Assembly (NCBI RefSeq): GCF_026151205.1
Contig: NC_087080.1
Coordinates: 12,633,837 to 12,697,836, forward strand
Length of the DNA: 64,000 nucleotides
DNA from: Bolinopsis microptera
Taxonomy: Eukaryota; Ctenophora; Tentaculata; Lobata; Bolinopsidae
Direction: 5' to 3'
The notes under the pieces are model-generated. The model made no database searches. It worked only from the letters and a program-made list of their open reading frames with translations, and had not been told where the DNA came from. This document shows, piece by piece, positions 24,721 through 38,100 of the stretch. The stretch's first letter is position 1. Every line of letters begins with the position of its first letter. Position numbers and translations under genes: made by a program.

Positions 24721-25929
24721 TTAGCGCGCGTTCACTGGCTGATCTGTTAATATCTTTAGAAAAGCGCTCACTGTGTGCTGTCTTCGTTGTACGCTCTCTC
24801 TTGCTATAACATACTGTGCCGTTTATAGACCTGTATTAACCCCGGGTTTTTGATATGTTGTTCCCGATCGAAAGTAATCTAGTTTGTGATGGCACTTGAT
24901 TAGAAGTTGACAGCCTAATTATCTAGTCTAATTGGCTTATTAATGTCTCTCATTTTAGGAAGCTGCTCACCTGATAACCCATTACTTGTGTAGCGGCCCC
25001 TACTTGCCATGTATTGCTCAGGAATGTACACAAATTATCAGCTCGCTGCCAACATTCGCCTTGATATTGTTGTTTCATGTTACCGGATAGTGCCAACAAT
25101 TTGTAATCATGAAAAGTGCTCTTCTAGATCGTTCCACTGCTCGCCCTGAAAGCTCCACTCCAAATGATAAAACCTTTGTTCTAGACTGAAGACTGAGTGC
25201 TAATTATGGTATCTGCTGCGTTAAAATAACAGTATTATATTGTGCGCACATTATGATAACAAAAGGAAGCCATTATGTGAAGACGTACACGTATCAGCTC
25301 TTGTTTGTCCAATTCCCTTCCTTATAAGCTTACAGCATTATTATAATCTTCTCTGTTGTCATATCTGCTTTATTCCTCAATATTTGTGCCAGGTTATCAA
25401 CTGCTTGCTACTTCAAACTTCTTAGTTCGTTCACTGCAAGTCAGAATCCCTTCAAAGTTCGATATGTCTTCAGCAAACTGGATATTATACTTGTTAATCT
25501 GTGAATTTGTTATCAATTACCCGGTCTTACTCTGAAATGTCCCAATATGGTCACGTACTTGATCCTTACGTGTAGCCCCACGACCTATGATTCGAGACGT
25601 CAGTGACTGCAACACACTTGAACAATCTGCCTCACGTGCAGGCTTTGTGAACAAAAGCCCACTATTTGCATTGCAATAGCGTAATGACAGTGAATTTGAA
25701 GAAATGTCATGAAATTTACTGCTGAAGCAATTATTTAAGAGGCTGTAACCATGGTGACAATTTCGACTGACACATATGGCTGGCTTCATCACATCTTACA
25801 CACTACTTATTATTGAGGGATCTTGAATCAGTGTTAGAACTGGTCCGTCATATGTCTACTGTACACAGCTTTATAAAGTCAATTTGATACCTCTGTCCTG
25901 AAACCTGTTGACAGCTAAATAGCTGCTTA

Positions 25930-26120
25930 GAACCCATCGTTAGTTGTTTAGTAACCTATCTTTAGTTCAAGTGTGGTATCTTTTGTTGCTTAGTAACCTA
26001 TATTCGGTCGCTTGGTAATATAAATTAGGTTCCTTAGCAACCCACCTTTTGTTAACCTAATAACCTATCTTCAGTTACTTATAAGAATGTCTCATGTTGC
26101 TTAGTAAACTATATTTGCCT
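25930..26120 (+). repeat. Diverged tandem repeat of a TTGCTTAGTAACCTATCTT-like unit
   Basis: TTAGTAACCTAT or near variants recur about six times with spacing of roughly 25-45 bp just upstream of the first BCOR-like coding exon. It is probably 5' intron or UTR sequence. Confidence 0.6.
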
Positions 26121-26197
26121 TTATTTGGTTGATTATTAATTAACCCCATCTCTCACTTCAGCAGATCATGTGAAGCAATTAACCCTGGAGAAGTCAT

Positions 26198-29100
26198 ATG
26201 AAAGACAACATGAGCGAGGATTCGGATAAAAAAGAGGACCCAACATCCACTGAATTAACTGGTAAGTGAAATTAAAACCTATTTCCAAGAAGATACGTGT
26301 AATAAACGATTTTGTAGTCCAAGAAAATGTTCAATGCGTCGGTACATGTCTTTTAAAACAAATAACTCTGATTCAAAGCTTCAATTTCTACTTCTTTGCA
26401 GTTTACACTTACAGTTGTCCGAATTACTACTGCATGGTGTTGAACGTGAAATTGTTGCAAATTATTACACATCGTGTACGGTGTAACCGTTTAAATATTA
26501 CTCTGTAAGCTGAAACAAATCACACGTGTTTTGTTCATGTAATATACTATCCTGTTTCAGAGAAAATCACAGATTTGTCTACTGATAACGATGAAGAAGA
26601 CAGTTTAGTTATACACGTAAGTTTATTATAATATCTTATTCAATAACCTTATACTGAAATCGTGTTATGTCTTTTTGTCTCGTCAAATAAAGTGTAAACT
26701 AGGTTTCTATCTTTTTAATATGTTCGCCGTTCGGTTAAGTGCAGTATCTGCCATTGAATAAATTCCTTACTCAAGTATATTCAGATAGAAATATCAACAA
26801 ATTTAGTTTAAACAGTTAACAATAATCGTTTTCGTTTTCTCATTATAATTTTGAAAAAATATTAAAACCTTAAAAAAGGAAGCTAGACCACCTTTTACGT
26901 GTTTGCTAAATAACAAAGACGAATCTTGAGTATTTTTTGACAATTTCCCAAGAAAATAAGAAAAACGATAAGAATTTTAAAATTAGCTAACATTTTATGG
27001 TAAGCAATTTAACCTGCAGCTGTTAATAAATCATAACAAATTAAAAAGCCATTACATAATGATTTATCTTAGCGAACCGATTCAACGATTTTTCTACTAT
27101 TTCACGATGAAAAAAATCTGCAGAAGTTTGGTAAATTTACGCCGAACCTTGAGGCTGGACTTACACGAACCGGTAAAAAAGGCCGATATCCGATCCGAAA
27201 TTTTCGTCATTTCCTTCTTGTCTCTATTATAGTAACCACCGATTCTCCAGGATGATATGGATGACGATATGGAGGCGGACACGATCGAAATAGAAGACGA
27301 GTCCGCACAACCCACCGACTCTCACCCTACAGTCCCTGATCTTTCTCCGAAACAACCAGCTGAGACTACTCCGAGCACTCCAACTGATATACAAGAAGAT
27401 TCTGGCACACCGCCAGCTACTTCCAGCTTACAAACAAATAATTCTAGCAGTTTACCTGCGTCTGAGAGCTCAATTCTTGCTGCTACAGAGTCAGTGATGG
27501 AGAAACTAGCTGCAACTGATGTGAGTGTGGCCTGTCAGATGTTTAAAGTTATTTCAATTTCAACTGTTTTGACTTATCGTGACAGTTGCTTTTCATATTT
27601 TCGACATTTTATGTTACTTCAACGACTACAAGTTGCGTGTACCAAGCTATTATCTTGTGAAGAATTATGTCAGTTAATTTTGGTCTCCTGGTACTATCAA
27701 AATGTAACCTGTGATTAATCGATTTACATTTTTGGATATGTAATAATTGCTCGGTGTAAAATAGCGGGGATGTGGCATGTTTAGTTCTCGTTGATTATGA
27801 TACACACTTTACATGATGTAAAATTATGGCCTATTCAGATTTGAAATCTGATCCTCTTCAGATAGCCGTGATAACGACTTATAGATAACCTGAATCAATT
27901 GCGTGATTACCATATATGGGCAAAGGTATCAAAGCGGGAAAATGTTAACCAATTATGAGCAATGGTCTTAAAAATGATGAAGGAATTTCTAAATACTCGA
28001 TCGTTTGTAATAATCTGAAGTTAATCGGCCATACCGCGCGATTGAGATTATTCAGCAACTCTTATCAGTAAATTATTCTCCTTTATAAGGTAAAATGATC
28101 TCTATTGTGACTTAAAATAGAAAACTTAGTTATTCTATTTCAGGAACAAGATATAAAACAAGAGGAGCTGGAATGTTCAGTCGACGATACGGTAATTGAG
28201 GTTGGAGCAGAGGCTTTCTCTCGGACCGCCACAGTGTCAGGTGAATATAAGCCGGAATTTGATTAACATCTCTGATTTAATTTTGTTTAGTTACTTGGAT
28301 TGCTCAATGATTGAGTGTGTAAATTCTGCGGAAAATTTAAGGATCATACCACCAGTTTGTCACGTCCAAATGAAAAAACCTGAAAAGTGCTGACGCTGTC
28401 ATCGTTAACTTTATATTCCTAATTTCTGCTTTTAAGATATTTCATAGCAGAGCATAATTGCCGCAGGAAAGACCAGATTTTTCTTTTAAATAAATCGTTT
28501 CGCTAAATGCTACTATATATAAACGCGTAAAAATAAAATTGGCTACGCCTTAACTTGCCGCAATTTTACAAACAGATATTTAAGCCCATCAATTGAAATG
28601 AGAGTTCAGTACAATAGATCAATTCTTTTGTAATAGCCGAGTTTAGCTGAGATCAAGAACAAAGTAATTTGACTTTAGGAGCTATGGACTAATGAATCGG
28701 ACATGTTTCCAACCGCGGCTGTTATTAAAATTATAAAACGGTCGTTAATTTGTGAAACTGAAAGTTTCATGTATTCCGATGTTGCTATAATGCTCATTTA
28801 AAAGAGGTAGATTAAGTTATAACTACAATATCTTGTAAAAAGAGAGCTAAGCTCTCAGTAAACTGTAGTTTATTGCACTCCGCTGATAATTTTAGCAATT
28901 TCGGGCCATAGCTTCGCGTATCAGGTTACTTGCCGGTTTGTCGGAGATGAATTGAGGGCTTTTTGATCATCTTATATCGTGAGAGTATCTTTTTAATAGC
29001 CACATGTTTCTCCAAGTATTTTTACACCCAGGCGCGATCACTAATATCAGCGCGTATTACAGTCGCGTATTTCGTTTGCCATTGTTTACTTACCCTACAT

Positions 29101-32100
29101 TTGCTGATACGAATTTTCTATTACTGAAATCATTACTGAGAAATCTTTCACAGTTATTGACACAACATACCGCAGATATCGAGACCGAACCAGTGTCCGA
29201 AGGGGAGATGGATACGGAGGAGACAGAGAAGACAGAAAAGACACAGCAAGTTTGTGAAAATAAGGATTCGGAAGAGATCAGTATGGATGAAGGAGAGGCA
29301 ACACAAGAAGATAATACTGAAGTGCCTGTTCTAGAGACAAGCACAAATGTGGAGCTACTGGAGGAGGACAGCTCCAAACCAATAGAAAACGAAGAAGTGA
29401 AAGATGTGGAGCTGGTGTCCGAGGCAGAGGAAGAGGAAGAGGAAGAGGAAGAGGAAGAAGAAGAGGAAGAAGAAGAGGAAGAGGAAGAAGAAGAGGAAGA
29501 GTTGTTGTTATCAGAACCAGATCGAGCAGACGACCTGGTTACCGAAGCTATCACCCCTCCAGCCACAACCCCGCCTCCCTCTCGGTCCCTCCTTTCTGTG
29601 GACGAGGACCAGGATACTGGTAACGATATACTGGATATCTCTGATCCAGATGAAGGAGATATGTTGATAGAAGATTCACTGGCAAGACGCACCGTGAAAC
29701 CAATGGAGGTGGTATCGGTGGTATCCACCCCATTGTCTCCGGTACGGGATCTAACTCCCGTCTCACCTGCCTGTAAGTCCCCAGCCCTGGTTGCTATACC
29801 TTCCTCTTGTAGCGAGAACCTCCTCTCGGATAACCAGGTGGCCACTGAGGAAGGTACCACAGAGAGTCAGGAGGTCACTCCCCTCTCCCCGGAACTCATC
29901 ACTCAATCTGACCCTGATTCCTCAGAGCAAGTTGACCCCACTCCTAGCATAGAGACCGCAGCTCCTGCAGCCGTCACAAGTCAAGACAGTATTATGGTCA
30001 CTTCCACATCTGGAGACAGTGAGGCAGTGATTACATCAGACTCTCTACCTACTGAGTCAATATCCCCTCCTAGTGGATCTCCTGCTCTACCTGTCCCCTC
30101 CTCTGCCTGCCAACCTGTCTCTTCTACCACCGTCTCATCAGACGAACCATCAACTTCACAACCTTCTAACCCGCTACCTGAAAGTGTATCTAATGATGGA
30201 CCCCCAATAGTTAAATCTGTGAATTTCCCTCCATCTGCCCCTCAGCTGGAAGTGCCCACCTCTCTAGTTCTGGAGATATCAGCTCCCTCTACCCCTGATA
30301 ACGCAGTAACCTCCACTTCTGTGGAACAGACAACAGCTCTCTCAACCTCCTCAACCTCCAGAGCTTCATCTCAAGAACCAGGTCCTTCTAAGAAACGCAA
30401 GATCCCACCTACTGAGAAACCTTTTGAGCCCGGTATAATCTGGATAAAACCGGAGCCGGTGGATCCGGACGAGCCGCAAATTATCCCAGCTCCGGTTCCT
30501 GAGCAGCAGCCTGGTCCTAGTAGCGGGGTTTCCAATGCTTCAAGGAAGAGAAGACTGGTGGAGAAACAGGTGTCTGGACTTCCTAGCGCTCCACCTAATG
30601 TCCACGTTACTGCTACTCAATCTCTAGGTTCGTACACTCACTGGGCATCTCTATTGTTTATTCTTAAGTTAGCGTACAATGATTGCTTAATTGGGGCGTA
30701 GGTTTCAAGGATTTCAAGATTCCTCTGGTTTTATAAAACCTAATATAAAGTATTCAATTAACGCGACGAAAAAGTAGTGATCACTTTCCTTAAATTTGAA
30801 TAAAGAGGATTAAGGGATTTACTGTTTTCTGACCAGGACCTTTAACCAAACCTCCTAGCTGGTATTGCAACGTATAAACTCAACTGCTTCTAATACAACT
30901 GTTAGTCCAGCTATTGCTCAGACTCACTCAATATTCCTTACTAGAATACATGTGTACACGTTTATTTGGACTTTAACCGTTTGCGTGTAGGAACAATGAA
31001 TATTGAACAATAACGACTAAAGACCAAATCGGGTAATGATGTCAGGATTATTTAAAACTCAAAAATTTCGCAGACTCTGCCCAGTTTTAAGGTTACAAAA
31101 TGAAGTACGCATTAAGATAAATTGCTATTTAAAATTAATGCAAAATTTATACTGGATTTATAGTTTCAAGGTGGCTGCTTACGTTTGTTACGCCAGGGTT
31201 TGTGCAGTGTGCACCAGAGAATTTTGCAAATTTTGACCAAATAGGAGCGGTTATTATTGAGCAATTCGACCCTTTTTACTCGCTCCATGACTGTATGCTG
31301 ACAGGCTGTGTCATGTGGTCTATCTCAGAAAGTAGTGAATCCTCCTGCGTTCAAAAGTTCACCACGCTAAATAAAAACTATGTATCCCACTTGACATCCT
31401 TTGATCTCACATCAGCCCCAAATCATCAACTAGATATCGCTAACCTCCAAATTGCTCACAAGAGTATCTAACCGCCTCCCCTTTCAGCAGGAGAGGATGT
31501 GCAGGGTCAGCTGCAGAAGATCCTGCAAAGCTCCAGCTCTGGTTCCCTCCTCTGCTCTCTTCTAGCTCAGCTTCCTCAAGAGCTCACCAGCTCTCTTCTC
31601 TCTAAAGTCCTCCACCAGCAGCAGCTACAAAACCAGGTAGGCAGGATATTCAGCTGTTTGAGGTGAAGTGAAATTGGTTTTGTTGATTGAGTGTCTTTTC
31701 ATTTAATTGATCATCAACTAAATATTGTTCATCAAATATTGATCATCAACTAAACAATATTTAAAAATATTGTAGCACTACTCGAACTAGTCAAACCTCT
31801 CTATACCGGGCTTCTCGGGGGAAACGAAACGTGCACGGTATAGAAAAATGTTGGGGAAAGAAGAGCCGGTATATCGAGGTAACTGGTATAGAGAGGCCCG
31901 GTATAGAAAGGTGCGACTGTTCTGTAAACTGATTATGCACGGCGCACGCCGATAATGTTAGAAGAGCCCTCTGTAATACCGGTTACCTCAATATACCGGG
32001 CTCTTCTTTTCCCCCAAACTGTTTCTGTACCGTGCACTTTAGATTTTTGACTGTACTTTTTAACTGTACTGTGATAATGTTACACCTCATTAACAGTTAA

Positions 32101-35100
32101 CACCCCCAGGGTCAGGCTAGTAGTCCGAACTCCGGTGCCCCAGTATTAGTTGGTAACTTCAACACCCCTCTCTCCTCGAATCCACTACCTGTTGCACAGG
32201 GTGTTGCTGTCTACGACCAGCCTCAGTCTCGGAATAATCCTCCCAGAGCCCCATTCTCCCCTGGCTATCAGGTTTGTTCTTTAGTGCAAGCCTGTTTCAA
32301 AAATTAAAAGTAAAAACGACTGGATTATTGGACAGTCCTAGAATCTAGATGGACCATGGCCCGTGAAACTGGGTGAAGATTTCCTTAAATCGTTTATTCA
32401 CATCTACCTTACAACTTTAGAAGCTTATAAATGTTTTGCGTACAAAAGATCGTTGTAACTTAATAGACCTATTGTACCCAGGGTGGGGATATGAACCGGT
32501 TGTCACCGGGGAAACTGGCCCAGAAATACCCTCCTCTCCCTCAGTTGCCTAGGCAACACCGTCAGGGATCTAGAACTCAGGTAACATTATTTATGGCACG
32601 TGGCGATCTTTTGACTTAAAGGGGTCTTATTTTTCATCTTTTTGATGTTCATTTTTACGTGTAATATGCATCTTCTGGCGAATAAATAAAATACAAATTT
32701 GGTACGTTAAGCTATAAGGTACCACAAGAATAGGCATCATGTAGCCGGTGGGCCCGACATGATACGACACATCTCGACACGTCGGGGTTTTGTCAGGGTT
32801 TGTCAGGGTTTGTCGGGGTATGTCGGGGTTTGTCGGGATATGTCGGGGTTTGTCGGGGTCTGTCGGGGTTTGTCAGGGTTTGTCGGGATAGTCGGGGTCT
32901 GTCGGGGTCTGTCGGGGTTTGTCAGGGTCTGTCAGGGTTTGTCGGGGTTTGTCGGGATATGTCGGGGTTTGTCAGGGTTTGTCGGGGTCTGTCGGGGTTT
33001 GTCGGGGTCTGTCGGGGTTTGTCAGGGTTTGTCGGGATATGTCAGGGTTTGTCGGGATATGTCGGGGTTTGTCAGGGTTTGTCGGAGTTTGTCAGGGTTT
33101 GTCGGGATATGTCGGGGTTTGTCAGGGTTTGTCGGGGTTTGTCGGGGTCTGTCGGGGTTTGTCAGGGGTCTGTCGGGGTTTGTCGGGGTCTGTCGGGGTT
33201 TGTTGAAGGATATGTCGGGGTTTGTCGGGGTTTGTCGAGCCTGGAGGCTACATGATGCCTAAGAATTCAACGTGAAAATAACTTTGCAGAGTTCAAGTTC
33301 GAGTCAACAGTTCCCAACAGCAAACCTGCAGAAAACACAGCAGCTGCTGAACGAGTCGACCTACCTACAGAGTCAACTCCAGAACTCACAGTTAACTACC
33401 ATGCAACCCTCCTCGCAGATCAATCAGGTTGGAGCTGATGTTAAAATAACGGAATCATAATGTTAATTCTTATCTATACTACCTAGGGGGGGGGGGGGGG
33501 GGGGCCAAGTGGATATTTGTAGATATTTGGATAATGTCATCCACTTTTTTCGTGAATTATCCATTACAATAATCTACAAATATCTACATTTATCTACAAA
33601 AAATGTATATCTCAAATATGTGCCCAGAAATTCTACTGAATTTTTGGAGATAAATGTATAAATTTGTAGAATTTGTAGAATTTTCGTGAATTATCCATTG
33701 ACAATAATCTACAAATATCTACATTTATCTACAAAAAATGTAATCTCGAATATGTGCCCAGAAATTCTACTGAATTTTTGGAGATAAATGTATAAATTTG
33801 TAGAATGTCATCCACTTTTTTCGTGGATTATCCATTCTACATTAATCTACAAATATCTACAAAAAATGTAATCTCGAATATGTGCCCAGAAATTCTACTG
33901 AATTTTTGGAGATAAATGTATAAATTTGTAGAATGTCATCCACTTTTTTCGTGGATTATCCATTCTACATTAATCTACAAATATCTACAAATATCCACTT
34001 GGCTCCCCCCCTACCTAGTCATGTTTAAATCAAAGTTTATAAAAAACGAGGAGCTTGGGAGACATTTTTCGACAATATTGTACTGCTGTTTGCCGAGCGA
34101 AATTATTTATGAAGCGGGCTTAAAATATTCTTGTCGTAAGTTTAAAGTGAATAACTCTTTTATTCCTCAGGGTCCCCCGCAGTCGACTAGTAATGCAAAC
34201 TTCCAGCAAGGACCGAGTGTACGGCCGGTGCAAAACAGAGCATTTTTAACATCAAACCAGAGCGGCATGCCGCTCGTGCAGAATACACAGCAGAACATTG
34301 CACCGCACGTGCAAAGCGGGCAGCAAAATATTGCCCCAATGGTGCAGAATGTGCAGCAGAACAGTGTTCCGCTGGTCCAGCCACTAGGACACGTGCAGGC
34401 TGCGCACAGTGGAGTGCAGAACAATCAACAGGGTAATCTCCTTCATCAGCAGAATAAAAATGTTTTGATGGGGAACTCTAATCAGATACAAGCTCTAAAC
34501 TCTAATCAATACAAGTCCAATAACCAGGTCAGCTCATCATTTTTCTTAAAATCTACCCGAACTGAACCGAATTGTTGTTTCTGGAATCACATTTTATTTA
34601 TCTCAACAGCTCTTTCTGATTCTCGTAAAATCAATCAAGTCCAGTCATAACACAGTAACTATCTGCTATGTAGTCGATGGTGATCCCTCTTTTACCCAAT
34701 CAATGACTGTTAATCCCTCAGGGTCTGCAGCCGATGGTGATCCCTCTGTCAGATATTCAAACACTTGTTGGTATTGATGATCAGAATAAACAAACAGTTA
34801 TATTGTCCGATGAGTTGAATACTTTGAGAAGAGCAACTAACGCTACTATAATTCGAGCTGGCCAGCAGGGAAACTCTATGATGGGCAAACAACAACAGCA
34901 ACAACAGCAACAACAACAACAACAGCAACTACAACAGCAAATACAACAGCAACCGCAGCAACTGAATCAGATGGGGCAACAGATGGTAATGGGCCAGCAG
35001 GCGAATCTTGGGAATATGGGACAACAAGGTCACCTGGTCCCTCAACAACAGTCTACACTACAACAGTCCCAGTCAGGTAGGGTGAAGTGTTCATATTATC

Positions 35101-38100
35101 ACCATAACCAATATTCAATAAAGATCCAAAATCCCTTTGCAAGTTCAGATAATTTTTACTGTTTACTTCAATTGAATATTTAATTTTGTTGAAAGAGAGG
35201 CTGGACCTTAATGGCCCTCAGTATATTTTATTGTGGTAAAATTAACCATAGGATTATTCACTGCCAAGCCCTAGCTTCCCCTGATCTCCATATTTCACCC
35301 GCTAACTCCACCTCAATCTCAGGTATAACGGTGAACTACGCCCAGCCTGACTCTAGTAGTCACCAACCGAAACTGCTTCCGAAGACACCTCTAATCAGGC
35401 AGACTACACCTAACAGGCGAGCTGGCAAGGAGAAACAACCTTCCAGCGAGATCATCTGTATTGACAGCGATGAAGAAGATGGTGAGTTTTTATTTTATAA
35501 ACTATGAATAGCTAAAATAGCTATAAATAGCTTCTTAGCTTATAAACTAAGTGTTTTAGTTAATAAACAAAGCTATAAATAGCTTCTTAGTTACACGTTT
35601 TTACACACTTACATTATCTGAATCTGGATAGGTTCCACCATAACGTTAAGAGTCCGAGACTGAAATTATGACATATATTTCTCAGTTTTCCTCCAATCAC
35701 GTGACATTTCTACCACATACCCAGACACTAATCACCACTGCCCACCCTAGGAAGTGGTAAGGGTGAGACCGCTGCGCGATGTCGGGTCTACGTGCGGGAT
35801 GAACAGAAGATAGCTGTCATATTCGAGATGATGAAGAGGAAATGCATCAAAACAGACTCAGCAGACCGATCACCTACTGCTCCCAACATTGTTAACATTC
35901 CTCAAGATAGTTTACCGGTAAGTCACGGGGAGGTGGTGGTTCGGTTGAGCCAATCCAATTATCAAACCTAGCCTTCTCCTTTGATCGTGATGTATCGCTG
36001 TTCATTTATTTGATAAGGTTTCTTTGATAATATAGCATTGGCAAGTCTGATGTAACAAACTAACATTGAGTCTTGCTGTTGCGTGCTAACTTCAGATATG
36101 TATTTGTTTTGAATACACCTATAGTTAACTATCTGTACCGCTTGAGATTCACTAAAACTTGTGTTAATTTAAATTTGTTTTTAAGACTACTAAAGTTGAG
36201 ATAAGATTTAAATGTATCTTGGTTCAGGAGCTGCAGCCTATAGTTAACGTATCAGGAAACTTACAAGGATACCTTGTACACGGTCAGACACCCTTCCTAC
36301 TGACTCCTGTTTCTGGCAGCAACCATCTCTTTACTGTCCACCAGAATGGGAAGGAGACTCCAGCCCTACAGGACCACACTTTCCCTGCGTGAGTTGGACT
36401 GGTTATCTGCTGGATAAAGTGTCATTAATAAAACTACAGTTACCATATCGATATATACATATTAACTACTTAGTAATTTTTACTGTTATTTCTTTAATCA
36501 TTAGACGATTATAGTGACTAATAACATAAAACCATTTACCGAACCCTCCAATTTCAGAGGCACAATATTGAACCTGAAAGCGATGCTGGAGAAAGACCCT
36601 CCAGCGCTTCCTCCTCTACCGGCCAGCTCAATCCCTCTCTCCCTGACCGCCACTCCTCTCCCTACTGCTGCAAACCCTATCAACATCTCAACCAGCACCG
36701 TCATCAACTACCAACCTGTATTCCTAAATCAGCAGCAAGGGGCCGGATCTCAGTTACTGTACACCTCCAGTCAGCAACCCCTGAATAGGGAACATTCTTC
36801 TGATCAAACTAGGGTACGTTTATCTTATCAAACTAGGGTACGTTTATCTTATCAAACTAGGGTACGTTTATCTTATCAAACTAGGGTACGTTTATCTTAT
36901 CAAACTAGGGTACGTTTATCTTATCAAACTAGGGTACGTCAATATCTTATCAAACTAGGGTACGTTTATCTTATCAAACTAGGGTACGTTTATCTTATCA
37001 AACTAGGGTACGTTTATCTTATCAAACTAGGGTACGTTTATCTTATCAAACTAGGGTACGTTTATCTTATCAAACTAGGGTACGTTTATCTTATCAAACT
37101 AGGGTACGTTTATCTTATCAAACTAGGGTACGTTTATCTTATCAAACTAGGGTACGTTTATCTTATCAAACTAGGGTACGTTTATCTTATCAAACTAGGG
37201 TACGTTTATCTTATCAAACTAGGGTACGTTTATCTTATCAAACTAGGGTACGTTTATCTTATCAAACTAGGGTACGTTTATCTTATCAAACTAGGGTACG
37301 TTTATCTTATCAAACTAGGGTACGTTTATCTTATCAAACTAGGGTACGTTTATCTTATCAAACTAAGGTACATTTATCTTATCAAACTAGGGTACATTTA
37401 TCTTATCAAACTAGAATACGTTTATCTTATCAAACTAGGGTACGTTTATTCTGAACTTTTCTCTTCCGCTTTTATTGGTGTCCAGGTTTCTGAACCGTAG
37501 AGCTACCTCAATAAACAATATGATCTTTAGAAGGCTCTTTACGAGTTAGGATTTCTGAATGTGAATTAGCTGCGCTTGTGTAAGCTCCCCATACGTTTCC
37601 TTTTCTATTCCTCATCTCTCGATCTAGGAGCCAAGGTAAACGGAACGGGATTATTTGGAACGGTTGTTCCGATCTTGAGGTCGCTCCTCTATATTCATCA
37701 TCAAAACATCTTTTGTCCTTTATTGAAAAGCAAAGGTCATGTCTTTGGATGTAAGATTCTGTAACTATGTAAGTGTGGACCCTAAGTGTGATATTTGTCT
37801 AATTCCATGATGCTTGTTCCGTTTCTATGCGAAGAGAGAGCTACCACGCAGGATTTATAATTATATAGCTAGATAGTAAACGTGATCAATTTACGCTCTC
37901 GTAGACATATCTTTATTGTTTTTCTATTGTTTTATGCCGATTCAATAAATAAATAAATTAAATTAAATGATAATATGTGGTTCAGAATATTATAATTTTA
38001 TATTCGGAACAACAAATTGTTTCGTTCCACAAGGGCTCCTAAAATTATGAGAATTTTACACTATAGGAATAATCCATACAAATATCAACACTGCAAATCT

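Noticed and set aside
29090-29860. 256-codon minus frame with a long polyserine run
   Set aside because: Exact complement of the glutamate tract of BCOR-like exon 5; no splice sites or family support.
32759-33262. Three overlapping Ser/Gly/Val/Cys-rich frames (95-167 codons)
   Set aside because: All three forward frames stay open because the 10-bp GTCGGGGTTT repeat has no stops; this is a minisatellite in an intron.
36814-37500. Protein-coding continuation of exon 15 through the 24-bp repeat
   Set aside because: A good donor at 36814 and phase match to exon 38317 make it intron; kept only as a possible retained-intron form.
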